From: Alcaligenaceae bacterium
GTDB taxonomy: Bacteria > Pseudomonadota > Gammaproteobacteria > Burkholderiales > Burkholderiaceae_B
DNA: 64,000 nt
Direction of reading: 5' to 3'
NCBI GenBank assembly: GCA_013416395.1
Contig: JACCEP010000003.1
Span: 372,001 to 436,000 of the forward strand
Of the stretch, positions 21,501-29,865 are shown in pieces (position 1 is the first letter of the stretch; every line of letters starts with the position of its first letter). The notes beneath the pieces were generated by a model that worked only from the letters and a program-made list of their open reading frames with translations, was not told the origin of the DNA and did not search any database. A program made the position numbers and the translations under genes.

Positions 21501-22005
21501 CAGCCACCGGGTCCCATGTCCAGTTCGAGTTTTCGGTATCGCAGAAGATAATACGCGTGCCTGCATAGGCCTGATCGTTGTCAGACCACACGTAGTAATT
21601 GCGGGCAGCCGAACCCGGCTTGGCGCGGCGCGCACGCTGAAACCAAGGGTGTTGATCAGAAGTATGGTTAACGACCAGTTCGGTAATGACCCGCAGGCCC
21701 CGCTCATGAGCGGCCCGGATAAACTGACGAACATCAGCCAAGTTACCGTAACCTTCATGCACACCGCGGTAGTCGGCAATGTCATAGCCATCGTCACGAC
21801 GTGGCGATGGGTAAAAGGGCAACAGCCAAACCGTATTCACACCTAGCTCGGCAATATAGTCCAGCTTGCTGATCAGCCCCTTAAAGTCGCCCTCGCCATC
21901 ATTGTTGGCGTCAAAAAATGACTTAACGTGCAACTGGTAGATGACGGCATCTTTGTACCAAAGCGGGTCATTCTGCTGAACTGTTGTAGGTTTGGCTGAC
22001 TCCAC
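18580..22005 (-). CDS. treS: Trehalose synthase / maltokinase fusion (TreS-Pep2)
   Basis: This bifunctional protein isomerises trehalose to maltose and then phosphorylates it to maltose-1-phosphate, the donor for GlgE. Residues 1-550 are a GH13_16 barrel: [19 protein letters not shown], nucleophile Asp212 in [36 protein letters not shown]. Residues about 580-1141 are the kinase, with [13 protein letters not shown] (catalytic Asp near 946) and [18 protein letters not shown]. The fused 1141-residue form is common in Proteobacteria with a GlgE pathway. It is separated from glgE by 229 bases of repeats and overlaps glgB. Confidence 0.95.
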   Translation of the reverse strand: MESAKPTTVQQNDPLWYKDAVIYQLHVKSFFDANNDGEGDFKGLISKLDYIAELGVNTVWLLPFYPSPRRDDGYDIADYRGVHEGYGNLADVRQFIRAAHERGLRVITELVVNHTSDQHPWFQRARRAKPGSAARNYYVWSDNDQAYAGTRIIFCDTENSNWTWDPVAGAYFWHRFYSHQPDLNYDNPQVLKEILNVMRYWLNMGVDGLRLDAVPYLVEREGTNNENLPETHAVLRKIRAVMDEEFPGRLLLAEANQWPEDAQEYFGQGDECHMSFHFPLMPRMYMAIARADRFPITDIMQQTPEIPASCQWAIFLRNHDELTLEMVTSSERDYLWEVYAADRRARINLGIRRRLAPLLERDRRRIELMNSLLLSMPGTPVLYYGDEIGMGDNIHLGDRDGVRTPMQWTPDRNGGFSRADPERLQLPVLMGPLYGYEAVNVEAQQRDPHSLLNWTRRMLAKRQQTHAFGRGSLRFLFPGNRKILAYLREYEGVSLLCVANLSNASQPVELNLPLMAGRVPIELLGGTAFPTIGELPYLLTLPPYGFYWFDLSASASPPSWHASMPEQLPDYVTLVWRSRASHPFADDARRRLAQDVLPLYLTRQRWFPGDIKPASAAIAYLAPLPGQTEMWLAEVDVEQGEGKSRYFLPLAMFWSEAPGGMAAQYAIARVRRVSDVGMVTDAYTMPGFALALIESFSQQRRIPVETSDGEDSIEFNAEPALQAMDWSQALEVSWFHGEQSNSSVLVGDQAILKILRHIVPGVHPEAEMTRQLSQNGFGNVAALLGEMRRVDASGTPHTLALLHQRIENQGDAWAWTQDYLKRILENAALTLESEADYEEELLSYRAVAATMGRRLAQMHAVLAKPTSDAAFAPENATERDARVWLKAIQGMVDQAIKNATDARASLPVAAQAQLTELQAWRPALRKTLEQRVKHLVGTQRIRIHGDFHLGQVLIAQGDVYLIDFEGEPVRPLAERRLKATPWRDVAGMLRSFDYASATFVAQAIDAVPASTNPTDEMAEEPQTGPAAATLQSLRHELLERFCQSASSAFLDGYAKALDEAVGPQAAQAAITPVTTSSAMATWPEVGDHGLLDLALLEKAAYEVCYEAAHRPEWLPIPLAGLHRVVCRIMKPSASGAKEVVA

Positions 22006-22234
22006 ACTTCGCTCCTGTTGCTGTCGTTAATAAGATGTACCTGCAAGCGGCGTGCCTGCATATCGGTAAACCTGCGAACACGCAGACGGCGGGTACCATG
22101 TGCCAAAACAACTGCGTGGATCCCGCCTGCCTTCAACCACCAGGTATCGCGCACCACAACGCCTACGATAATCCTGCGCACCTTCAGGTAGCGGACACCA
22201 CGTGCCACGACGAACACGTTAAACCTGCGTACAT
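22006..22234. other. glgE-treS intergenic spacer made of repeats
   Basis: This is the only sizeable gap in the glucan operon. It is filled by the 51-bp repeat array described separately. No gene is supported: an open frame through it just translates the repeats. Confidence 0.75.
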
Positions 22235-22271
22235 TTAGGCAGCGGGTACAACACGCCACACTAAATACGGC
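22068..22271 (-). repeat. Four imperfect tandem 51-bp units starting in the glgE 3' end
   Basis: Units are 22068-22118, 22119-22169, 22170-22220 and 22221-22271. The last contains the final codons and stop of glgE; its neighbour (22170-22220) matches it at about 34 of 51 positions, with the best match in the first 40. All share AAxCCTGCGxAC and CAGCGGxxACxACxxGCCAC-like blocks on the plus strand. A weak further copy may lie at 22030-22067. Confidence 0.75.
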
Positions 22272-25200
22272 TGGTCGGGGTTCAGTTCGACAGCGTGGAA
22301 TTTTCCTGACAGGCTGAAGCGGTGATCGTTTAGCAGATCGTGCAGGTAAACCGTGCCATCGTCGGGTATGCCTGCAAGCCACAACGGCAGTTCCAGCGTG
22401 GCTCTCTGGCTTGCGTGAGGGTCCAGGCTTACCGCGACGAGAACAATATTGTCTTTTTCAGCAGTCGATTTCGAATAAAAAATAATTTGGTCATCACTGG
22501 CCTCATGAAACATCACACCCAGGTGTGTCTGCAGCGCCGGGTTATTGCGACGCAGGCGGTTCAACTGGCTAATTTCAGCAATAATATTGCCCGGTCTGTC
22601 CATATCCCAATGGCGCAGTTGGTATTTTTCTGAGTCCAGGTATTCTTCTTTGCCTGGCATGCTAGCCGCCTCACACAGTTCAAAGCCGTTGTACATGCCC
22701 CAAAGCCCAGACAGCGTGCAAGCCAGCGCAGCGCGAATCAAAAACCCGGCTCTGCCTGAGGACTGCAGAAAATACGGGTTGATATCCGGCGTATTCACAA
22801 AGAAATTGGGTCGAAAAAAATCCGCAACAGGTGGCGTCGACAGCTCGGTCAGGTAGCTGGTTAACGCCTCTTTGTCATTGCGCCAGGTAAAGTAGGTGTA
22901 GGATTGCGTAAAGCCCAGCTTGGCCAGTCTGTGCATCATTTTGGGGCGTGTAAAGGCCTCTGCCAGAAACACCGTTTCAGGGTATTTGGCCTGAACCTGA
23001 GCGATCAGCCATTGCCAGAAAGGCAACGGTTTGGTGTGAGGGTTATCTACCCGAAATATTCGTATGCCTTTGCCTGCCCAAAACAACACCACATCACGCA
23101 ACGACTGCCACAACGCCAGTTGAGGCCTATCGCTGCCGGCAGCACCGTAAAAATCAGGGTTGACGATATCTTCATAGCGTTTGGGCGGGTTTTCTGCATA
23201 GCGTAACGAGCCATCAGGTCGCCGACTAAACCATTGCGGGTGTTGTTCCAGCCAGGGGTGGTCAGGCGAACACTGAATGGCAAAGTCCATGGCGATTTCC
23301 AGGCCATGCGCCCCAGCGGCATCGATCAGTGCACAAAATTCGTCCAACGTACCCAGCTCGGGGTGCAGCGCGTCATGACCACCTTGGGCCGAACCGATGG
23401 CGTAGGGGCTGCCCGGGTCATCGGCACCGGCCTGCAAGGCATTGTTTTTGCCTTTACGGTGCGTCAGCCCAATGGGGTGTATGGGAGGAAAATACAGTAC
23501 ATCAAAGCCCATCTGTGCAATGGTGGGCAAACGCCCAAGCACATCGATAAACCGGCCGTGCAGACCGGGCGCTGGGCCCTGCGAGCGTGGAAACAACTCA
23601 TACCAGCTCGCGTAGCAGGCTGCACGCCTATCCACATAGAGCGGATAAACGGCCGAACGGGTTTCAAATGGCCTGCCATCGGCTTGACGCATGGCTTCCG
23701 CCAACGCATCGGAAAGCATAAGATCAATATGGTGTTGTTCGGCTGCAGCAAGGTTGGCACCGGGTGCAACGCTATTCGCGCTTGCCGTGCTGGCTGGCTT
23801 TGCTCCCCGTCCAGCAGCCCGTGCGTCGTTTAGCATCGACGACAACGTAGCGGCTACCGTCGGCAGAGCGTATTTGATGCGGTCGATGGCCAAGGCCACC
23901 AGCTGCCGCCCTTCTTCTACTTCCACCCGCACATCTTGGCCCGCCCTGGCCTTTATCTGCAATTGCTTGCGAAAGGTTTGCCAACCGTCCCACCACGCCT
24001 GCACACAATAAACGTGCCGCCCCAGCCGACGGGGCCGAAATTCAGCCACCCACCGGTCATTATCCAGTTCTTGCATAGTAACCACAGACCACTGCGTCTC
24101 ATCGGCGGCCTTCCATAGCAGGCAGGTGGCAAGCTGATCGTGGCCATCCATCAACACATCAGCCTGCACCGTAACGGGTTCACCAAGACAACGCTTGAGG
24201 GAAAACAAACCATCGTCCACGGCGGGTGTAATACGCTCTATGACGATTCGTGGTCCGTTGAGCGAATGAGAAGACGAAACCAGGCTCGCTTTCGATACTT
24301 CGGCTTGCATTGCCGGCGACAGAATGGGTGAAGCATGCTCTAGCGGTACCAGAACATGCCCCCAAGGCGGCAGTGAAGAGGGTAAGCCATTGACGTCTGA
24401 AAACACAAGATCGTCTGGCAGCCGCGCTTGAAGCATGGGCCAGTCCAGGCTGTCATCGACATGCGGGCCCGGGTTAAACGCCAGCAACCCGGGGGTCGGA
24501 TGCGTGCGTGCCAGTGCCGTGATGCCAGCCAATGGGCCTGTGAGCATACGCAGGCCCGCCACTGAAGACGACGCGGTCGCACTGGGCACACCTGGGGCAA
24601 GATGAGCCGGCCGATCTGGCACTTCATTGCTGGCACTGGCCGAAATCATGATGCCATCTGCGCAAAAGTCTGCAATGACCAATTGTGCTGTGAAATGAAC
24701 CAGCTCTGCTTGCGGGTCAACCGGCGCCAACACGGGTGCAACGCGGCGTAAGCGTAACCTTTCGTCAAGCAACCAGTCTTGCCTGCCATCCCACCACGGC
24801 AGGGACAAAAAGGTGGCGTCAAACCCAACTCCCTCCATGGCTGTCAGTTGCTGCGGTGTGAGCCCGGGTGTCCAGGCCATGAACACAAAGTCTGGATGAT
24901 GCGAACGCACCTGCCTGATAAGGGTCGACCAATCCTCAGCGGCCAGATCGCCGAGTTTGCAGCACCGCACACCCGCCAGTCCCGAATGCGCCCATCGCGA
25001 CAGAGTTTGGGCCCAGGCAGTGATGAGGCCTTGCGAAATACCATCATCTTTTTCGGACAGTGGTTCCCCAGCGGCCTGGTGGTCGGCGCTAGCGTTATGG
25101 CTTTCGGGGGGCTTCGGTTCGAGCGCGCAGGCCGCAATGCGATCAGTAAGTGTGAAATCAAAGAGAAACGCCAGCCCGTTACGCCTGCACGCCGTACGTA

Positions 25201-25453
25201 TCTGCGCCAGCGAGTTCGCCAGCGCGGGCTGGTCTGAAAACGAAATCAGCCTATGGCCCACCAGCCACGCAATGGAAAACAAAACACTATCGCATCCCTG
25301 TTCACTTGCGTGGCGGCAAAGCCTTTCCAGCGCAGCACTACCTGTTAGCCCGGATACTTTTTTACCGGCCTCTGGCAGTTGCTGCATCTCGTAGCTGTCG
25401 CCCACATGAAAGAGGCGACGATAAGGTGGCAAAGAATTGTGTGCTAATTGCAT
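22235..25453 (-). CDS. glgE: Alpha-1,4-glucan:maltose-1-phosphate maltosyltransferase, N-terminally extended
   Basis: GlgE transfers maltose from maltose-1-phosphate onto alpha-1,4-glucan ends. Residues from about 402 (RIVIERITPAVDDGLFSLKR) align with the usual ~670-residue enzyme: nucleophile Asp803 in FRVDNPHTKPLPFW, acid/base Glu832 in VFLAEAFTRPKMM, and Asp890 in FVNTPDINPYFL. The first ~400 residues are an extra domain that reads like a degenerate GH13 barrel. The ATG has no Shine-Dalgarno sequence and is abutted by an inverted-repeat arm; the next in-frame ATG is codon 23, so the exact start is less certain than the function. It is the first gene of the operon. Confidence 0.93.
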   Translation of the reverse strand: MQLAHNSLPPYRRLFHVGDSYEMQQLPEAGKKVSGLTGSAALERLCRHASEQGCDSVLFSIAWLVGHRLISFSDQPALANSLAQIRTACRRNGLAFLFDFTLTDRIAACALEPKPPESHNASADHQAAGEPLSEKDDGISQGLITAWAQTLSRWAHSGLAGVRCCKLGDLAAEDWSTLIRQVRSHHPDFVFMAWTPGLTPQQLTAMEGVGFDATFLSLPWWDGRQDWLLDERLRLRRVAPVLAPVDPQAELVHFTAQLVIADFCADGIMISASASNEVPDRPAHLAPGVPSATASSSVAGLRMLTGPLAGITALARTHPTPGLLAFNPGPHVDDSLDWPMLQARLPDDLVFSDVNGLPSSLPPWGHVLVPLEHASPILSPAMQAEVSKASLVSSSHSLNGPRIVIERITPAVDDGLFSLKRCLGEPVTVQADVLMDGHDQLATCLLWKAADETQWSVVTMQELDNDRWVAEFRPRRLGRHVYCVQAWWDGWQTFRKQLQIKARAGQDVRVEVEEGRQLVALAIDRIKYALPTVAATLSSMLNDARAAGRGAKPASTASANSVAPGANLAAAEQHHIDLMLSDALAEAMRQADGRPFETRSAVYPLYVDRRAACYASWYELFPRSQGPAPGLHGRFIDVLGRLPTIAQMGFDVLYFPPIHPIGLTHRKGKNNALQAGADDPGSPYAIGSAQGGHDALHPELGTLDEFCALIDAAGAHGLEIAMDFAIQCSPDHPWLEQHPQWFSRRPDGSLRYAENPPKRYEDIVNPDFYGAAGSDRPQLALWQSLRDVVLFWAGKGIRIFRVDNPHTKPLPFWQWLIAQVQAKYPETVFLAEAFTRPKMMHRLAKLGFTQSYTYFTWRNDKEALTSYLTELSTPPVADFFRPNFFVNTPDINPYFLQSSGRAGFLIRAALACTLSGLWGMYNGFELCEAASMPGKEEYLDSEKYQLRHWDMDRPGNIIAEISQLNRLRRNNPALQTHLGVMFHEASDDQIIFYSKSTAEKDNIVLVAVSLDPHASQRATLELPLWLAGIPDDGTVYLHDLLNDHRFSLSGKFHAVELNPDQPYLVWRVVPAA

Positions 25454-25521
25454 GGACAGGCTCGCCCTGAATATCGGTTTAGGTGCTGACTGACACCAAA
25501 ATGATACGGTCGAGCCTGTCC
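25454..25521 (-). promoter_or_regulatory. Perfect 11-bp inverted repeat abutting the glgE start
   Basis: Arms GGACAGGCTCG (25454-25464) and CGAGCCTGTCC (25511-25521) are exact complements, 46 bases apart. The first arm directly touches the glgE ATG. On the transcript this could fold into a long hairpin holding the start region, or it could be a pair of operator half-sites. An inner element GGTG-N8-CACC (25482-25497) could extend a stem. Confidence 0.6.
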
Positions 25522-25586
25522 GGCAAGTTTCGTGCCGGAGCCCGGCGAGCGATGCCTCGCGCCTAGGTTATTTAACGGTTTACGGC

Positions 25587-25684
25587 AGCACTTCTGGTCG
25601 TAAATCCTGGTCGTTAACGAAGGAAGAATGCCAGTTAGCACTTCTTGTCGTTAATCCTTGTCATTAATGACGGGAAAATGCCAA
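25587..25684 (-). repeat. 50-bp-period duplication of the cysN 3' end
   Basis: 25637-25684 covers the last ten codons and stop of cysN plus flank. 25587-25634 is a second copy just downstream of the gene, matching at about 39 of 48 positions and sharing AGCACTTCT, AATCCT and AATGCCA blocks. Confidence 0.85.
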
Positions 25685-26988
25685 CCCGCCTCTCTCACCA
25701 TGCCTGCCGCCACGGTTTGATGCGACACCTCATCGATCAAAATGAACGCGCCTGTTGCCGCAAGCACCTCGTAGGGGTCGGTAACCAAGGCATCACTGCT
25801 TGTCAAGGTGACACGACCTATGTCGTTCATGCCCAAGGTAGAGTGATTTGCCGCGTGTACCGCAAGCTGTTGCAAATCCCTGTGTGTATGCACCTGGCTG
25901 ATTTTTGCGGTTGTGGTGCGTGTGCCATGCTTGATCAGGTAGCGTCGTCCAGTGTGGAGGGGCTCGGCGTCCAGCCAGCACAGTTCAGCCTCGATCTGCT
26001 TGCTCACGCGGGGCGCATCGTGCTCATGCGTCAGCCAGTCGCCGCGTGAGACGTCGACATCTTCTTCAAGCTCTACGGTAATAGGCACACCCACACTTGC
26101 CTGTTCGACCAAACCTTGAGAATTTCGCAACGATTTGATGGTGGCAAAAACGCCTGAAGGCCTTACCACCACCCTGTCGCCAACACGCATGATGCCGCTG
26201 GCCGCTTGCCCTGCATACCCGCGAAAGCCATGGGCGTACTGGCCGTGATGGCGTGCCACCCACTGAACCGGAAAGCGCAATGGCTGGTATGACAGGTCAT
26301 TGTCGGCGGGCAGGCTTTCAAGCAGCGTAAGCAGCGCCGGGCCCTGGTACCAGGGTGTATTCGGTGAGGCGTTAACCACGTTATCGCCCTGCAAGGCAGA
26401 AACCGGTATGACATGGTGCTGGACAATGCCGATTTTTCGACAAAGGGCGCTGCACGCCTGAACAAGGTGTTGATAGAGTGTTTCACTCCAACCCATCAGA
26501 TCGAGTTTATTGACGGCAAAAACAATATGCTGAATGCCAAGCAGGTGGGCAATCGTACTGTGGCGTAGCGTTTGGGTCAGTAGCTGCCCGTCCTTAACCT
26601 TGGTGGCATCCACCAGAATAATGGCGGCATGCGCTGTCGACGCGCCAGTGACCATATTGCGTGTGTATTGCACATGGCCAGGGGCGTCGGCCACAATAAA
26701 CTTGCGCTGCGGTGTCGCAAAATAGCGATAGGCCACATCAATGGTAATGCCCTGCTCCCGTTCAGCCTCAAGCCCATCGGTCAGCAAGGCCAAATTTGGC
26801 ATACCGTCTTCGCTGCGGTGATAGCGCGACTTCTGTATGGCTTGAAGCTGGTCGGCAAATACGCCCTTGCTGTCAAAAAGCAGGCGTCCGATCAGCGTTG
26901 ACTTGCCGTCATCCACCGAGCCTGCCGTAATAAAACGCAGCACGCTGCGGCCATGGTCCTGAATAAACTGCTCGTTAATCGCATTCAT
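25651..26988 (-). CDS. cysN: Sulfate adenylyltransferase GTPase subunit
   Basis: CysN is the GTP-driven regulatory subunit of ATP sulfurylase, which activates sulfate to APS. The 445-residue protein has the translation-factor GTPase motifs AGSVDDGKSTLIGRLL (P-loop), DAPGHVQYTRNMVTGAS and AVNKLDLM, then beta-barrel domains. There is no C-terminal APS kinase (CysC) domain, consistent with CysH here being of the APS-reductase type. ATG 26988 overlaps the cysD stop by one base. Confidence 0.96.
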   Translation of the reverse strand: MNAINEQFIQDHGRSVLRFITAGSVDDGKSTLIGRLLFDSKGVFADQLQAIQKSRYHRSEDGMPNLALLTDGLEAEREQGITIDVAYRYFATPQRKFIVADAPGHVQYTRNMVTGASTAHAAIILVDATKVKDGQLLTQTLRHSTIAHLLGIQHIVFAVNKLDLMGWSETLYQHLVQACSALCRKIGIVQHHVIPVSALQGDNVVNASPNTPWYQGPALLTLLESLPADNDLSYQPLRFPVQWVARHHGQYAHGFRGYAGQAASGIMRVGDRVVVRPSGVFATIKSLRNSQGLVEQASVGVPITVELEEDVDVSRGDWLTHEHDAPRVSKQIEAELCWLDAEPLHTGRRYLIKHGTRTTTAKISQVHTHRDLQQLAVHAANHSTLGMNDIGRVTLTSSDALVTDPYEVLAATGAFILIDEVSHQTVAAGMVREAGWHFPVINDKD

Positions 26989-27905
26989 TAAAAATACCCA
27001 TTTCTTTTACGACGCTCCATCGATGCTTCGGAGGTCTGGTCATCCATGCGTGTAGCGCCGCGTTCCGTAAGCGTGCTGAGTGCGGTTTCGGTGATAATGT
27101 CAACGACGGTGCTGGCTTCCGAGGCCACCGGGCAGGTGCACGAAATGTCACCCACGGTACGAAAACGCACAGGTAACTGCTCAACCTGCTCACCTTCAGA
27201 GGGAGGCGTTAGCGGCGTTACCGGCACCAGCAGGCCGCGCCGGCGCACCACAGCACGTTGATGAGAAAAATAAATGGGTGGCAAGGCGATATCTTCACGT
27301 TGTATGTACTGCCATACATCCAGCTCGGTCCAGTTCGAAATCGGAAACACCCTCATGTTTTCACCGGGGTGCACGTGGGTGTTGTACAGATTCCAGAGCT
27401 CTGGACGTTGCGCTTTAGGATCCCACTTGCCCGACTCCCCCCGAAACGAGAACACCCGTTCTTTGGCCCTGGCTTTTTCTTCGTCCCGACGAGCGCCACC
27501 TATGCAGGCGTCAAACCCAAACTCCTCAATAGCCTCAAGCAATGTGACGGCCTGGGCCGCATTGCGAGAGTCTCGCTCGCGCCTGAGCACAACAGTACCT
27601 CGCTTGATGGAGTCTTCGACGTGGCGCACAATCAGCCGCTCGTTCAGCTGGCTGGTGCACGCATCCCTGAAATGAATAACCTCATCAAAATTGTGTCCTG
27701 TATCAATATGCAGGAGAGGAAACGGAAAGCTTCCCGGCCTGAACGCCTTCTCGGCCAAACGCAGCAGCACACACGAATCTTTGCCGCCTGAAAACAGCAA
27801 TACGGGCCGTTCGCACTCGGCGGCCACTTCACGCAAAATGTAAATAGCTTCAGCCTCGAGCCAATCAAGATGGCTATTTATCTGCACGGTTTTTACAGCG
27901 GTCAT
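26988..27905 (-). CDS. cysD: Sulfate adenylyltransferase catalytic subunit
   Basis: CysD forms APS from ATP and sulfate together with CysN. The 305-residue protein has the PP-loop motif FSGGKDSCVLLRLAEKAF near residue 40, HIDTGHNFDEVI, CIGGARRDEEKARAKERVFS and FPISNWTELDVWQYI. The C-terminus ends RRKRNGYF, as in homologues. Its start overlaps cysH by four bases, giving a tight cysH-cysD-cysN operon. Confidence 0.97.
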   Translation of the reverse strand: MTAVKTVQINSHLDWLEAEAIYILREVAAECERPVLLFSGGKDSCVLLRLAEKAFRPGSFPFPLLHIDTGHNFDEVIHFRDACTSQLNERLIVRHVEDSIKRGTVVLRRERDSRNAAQAVTLLEAIEEFGFDACIGGARRDEEKARAKERVFSFRGESGKWDPKAQRPELWNLYNTHVHPGENMRVFPISNWTELDVWQYIQREDIALPPIYFSHQRAVVRRRGLLVPVTPLTPPSEGEQVEQLPVRFRTVGDISCTCPVASEASTVVDIITETALSTLTERGATRMDDQTSEASMERRKRNGYF

Positions 27906-28648
27906 GATGATATCTGCCTGTCTGAGATAGGTTTATGAATGGAATCCTGGCTGCGCTGCAGGTTGATCTCGTGCAGGCCACACTCTTTGGAGTCAGAAGA
28001 CTCCCACCACCATCGCCCGGCCCGGGGGTCTTCGTCTGGTCGCACGGCACGTGTACAGGGTTCACAACCGATGGAAGGGTAGCCTCTGTCGTGCAAGGGG
28101 TTATAGGGAATGTCAAAACGGCGTATGGCCTCCCAGACATCCGTGTCGTGCCAGAGTGCCAGCGGGTTGAATTTGTGCAACCCGAAGTGGGCATCAAACT
28201 CGGCTTCAGGCAGATCAGATCGGGTTGTCGACTGTTCGCGACGCTGGCCCGTCAGCCACGCACCCCTGCCCTGCAGTGCGCGCTGCAGCGGCTCGACCTT
28301 GCGCAGTTGGCAACACGCTTTGCGCAACGCAATGCTCTCATAGAAGGCAAACGCGCCGTGATCACTGACGTGCTGCTCCACAGCGTGGCGCTCAGGCGTC
28401 CACACTTCAACAGCACGCCCATAGCGGGCCACAATGGTGTCGATAAGCCCCAGGGTTTCGGCATGCAGTCGCCCTGTATCCAGCGTAAAAATTGCCAGAG
28501 GTATGTGCTCGGAAAGAATGGCATGGGTTAGCACCATGTCTTCAGCGGCCAGTGAAGACGCCAGCGCTGCCTGCGGGTAATTGGCAGCGATCTGCCGCAA
28601 CCGCGCCGTCAACGTGTTCCATCTTTGGTCGGTGTCTGTAGGTATCAT
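27902..28648 (-). CDS. cysH: Adenylyl-sulfate (APS) reductase, [4Fe-4S] CysH type
   Basis: CysH reduces activated sulfate to sulfite with thioredoxin. The iron-sulfur cysteine pairs are visible (KACCQLRKVEPL and GCEPCTRAV), which mark the APS-using form rather than the PAPS form. The redox cysteine is in SKECGLHEI at the C-terminus. ATG 28648 is preferred over an upstream TTG at 28705 because the protein then starts MIPTDTDQRWNTL, family-like. It is the first gene of the operon and ends in a four-base overlap with cysD. Confidence 0.93.
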   Translation of the reverse strand: MIPTDTDQRWNTLTARLRQIAANYPQAALASSLAAEDMVLTHAILSEHIPLAIFTLDTGRLHAETLGLIDTIVARYGRAVEVWTPERHAVEQHVSDHGAFAFYESIALRKACCQLRKVEPLQRALQGRGAWLTGQRREQSTTRSDLPEAEFDAHFGLHKFNPLALWHDTDVWEAIRRFDIPYNPLHDRGYPSIGCEPCTRAVRPDEDPRAGRWWWESSDSKECGLHEINLQRSQDSIHKPISDRQISS

Positions 28649-29064
28649 GAGCTTCGTGACCTCGAATTGCCTGAAGTCATCATGTTGCGCTTGAACTCTC
28701 CACAACGGAACGATCCGTTTTTCGATTGCTTATGCGTGCGCGGCATAATGACGCCGGAGTGTGCAGCCAAGGCAAGGTCTATGCCCTGGTCACCCGGCAG
28801 AGCGTGTTCTCGTGGCACAAGCGCGCCGTCATCGACGCTCGGCTGAGTGTCTTCTCATAGTGCAAACAGCGTCTCTCAACGCCCCGCTGGGCGCTTTCGG
28901 TAGAATGGGTGATGTAGCGCAAAACACACACCAAGCAATACAGGCTACCCTGTCTTTGCGGCGCACATCCGCGCCGCAAAGCGCTGAAAACACCACGCAC
29001 CTGCAGTGTTCCAGTACTATTTTCTGTGCAATCCAGCTTAATGGTTTTACTGCAAGGAAACGCC
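28649..29064. other. Intergenic region between divergent cysH and hdeD-like gene
   Basis: No gene is supported. A sigma-70-like -10 element TAGAAT is at 28901-28906 on the plus strand, without a convincing -35. The hairpin at 28955-28980 lies in the presumed leader of the plus-strand gene. Confidence 0.5.
28955..28980 (+). other. Perfect 10-bp-stem hairpin in the leader of the HdeD-like gene
   Basis: TTTGCGGCGC and GCGCCGCAAA are exact complements with a six-base loop ACATCC. No T-run follows (GCGCTGAAAAC), so a classical terminator is unlikely. It lies about 85 bases before the ATG. Confidence 0.6.
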
Positions 29065-29646
29065 ATGGTCGATCCCTCTCACCCCTCCCGCCCTGAAAAA
29101 CTGGCTGCGGCCCTCAGTGCGCTAAGCGCACAGTGGGGCTGGTTTGTCGCACTTGGCCTGGTCCTGCTACTACTTGGCATCGTCGCATCAAGTTACGTAC
29201 TGAGCGCAACGCTGGTTAGCGTTCTGTTCGTCGGTATTTTGATGCTGATCGGTGGGGTTTCACAACTGCTGCACGCGTGGCGCATCAAAAACTGGAGCGG
29301 CTTTCTGTTCTGGACGGTCGCGGGTGTGCTCTATGCAGGTGCCGGTCTGCTGGCCATCATCAACCCTATGGCAGGTGCCAGCCTGATCACGCTGCTGCTG
29401 GGCGCCACCCTCATTGGTACCGGCGCGCTCAAGCTATGGATCTGGTACAACAACCGCGGCCAGCAAGGCTGGCAGTGGCTGGCTTTTTCGGGGCTCATCA
29501 CCCTGCTCGCGGGTGTGGTGATCGCCATAGGCTGGCCGGGCAATAGCGCATGGCTGCTGGGCCTGCTGCTTGCTCTGGACCTGATGTTCCAGGGCTGGAC
29601 ATTAATGTTTCTGGGGTTTGCGCTACGCAGGCATCGCCAGCAATAA
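29065..29646 (+). CDS. HdeD-family (DUF308) membrane protein
   Basis: This 193-residue protein is almost entirely hydrophobic, with about six membrane helices in three pairs (for example WGWFVALGLVLLLLGIVAS and TLVSVLFVGILMLIGGVSQL), the DUF308/HdeD pattern. HdeD of E. coli is linked to acid resistance, but the role here is unknown. ATG 29065 follows AAGGA with good spacing; the open frame upstream to 29026 is not needed. Confidence 0.85.
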   Translation: MVDPSHPSRPEKLAAALSALSAQWGWFVALGLVLLLLGIVASSYVLSATLVSVLFVGILMLIGGVSQLLHAWRIKNWSGFLFWTVAGVLYAGAGLLAIINPMAGASLITLLLGATLIGTGALKLWIWYNNRGQQGWQWLAFSGLITLLAGVVIAIGWPGNSAWLLGLLLALDLMFQGWTLMFLGFALRRHRQQ

Positions 29647-29865
29647 CAACTACGCGCCAGGCACGGGCGTAAGTAACGCATGCTCTTTTACCGCATAAAC
29701 AGGCATGATTGCCCCTTTTCATACGCGTCCACACGCCATCATGTCTGCCTGAAAAACTGCGCTTTGCATTCGATCAAGTCTCTATCGTGTCATGCACAGA
29801 CAGCTTGCCTTTGATCGCGGGCGCGATTATCTTTAGACACGTAACGCGTTCAATGGAAGTTTCAG

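Noticed and set aside
21873-22382. 169-codon minus-strand frame with repeated VRR-type segments
   Set aside because: It is the translation of the 51-bp array plus the ends of glgE and treS in a wrong frame.
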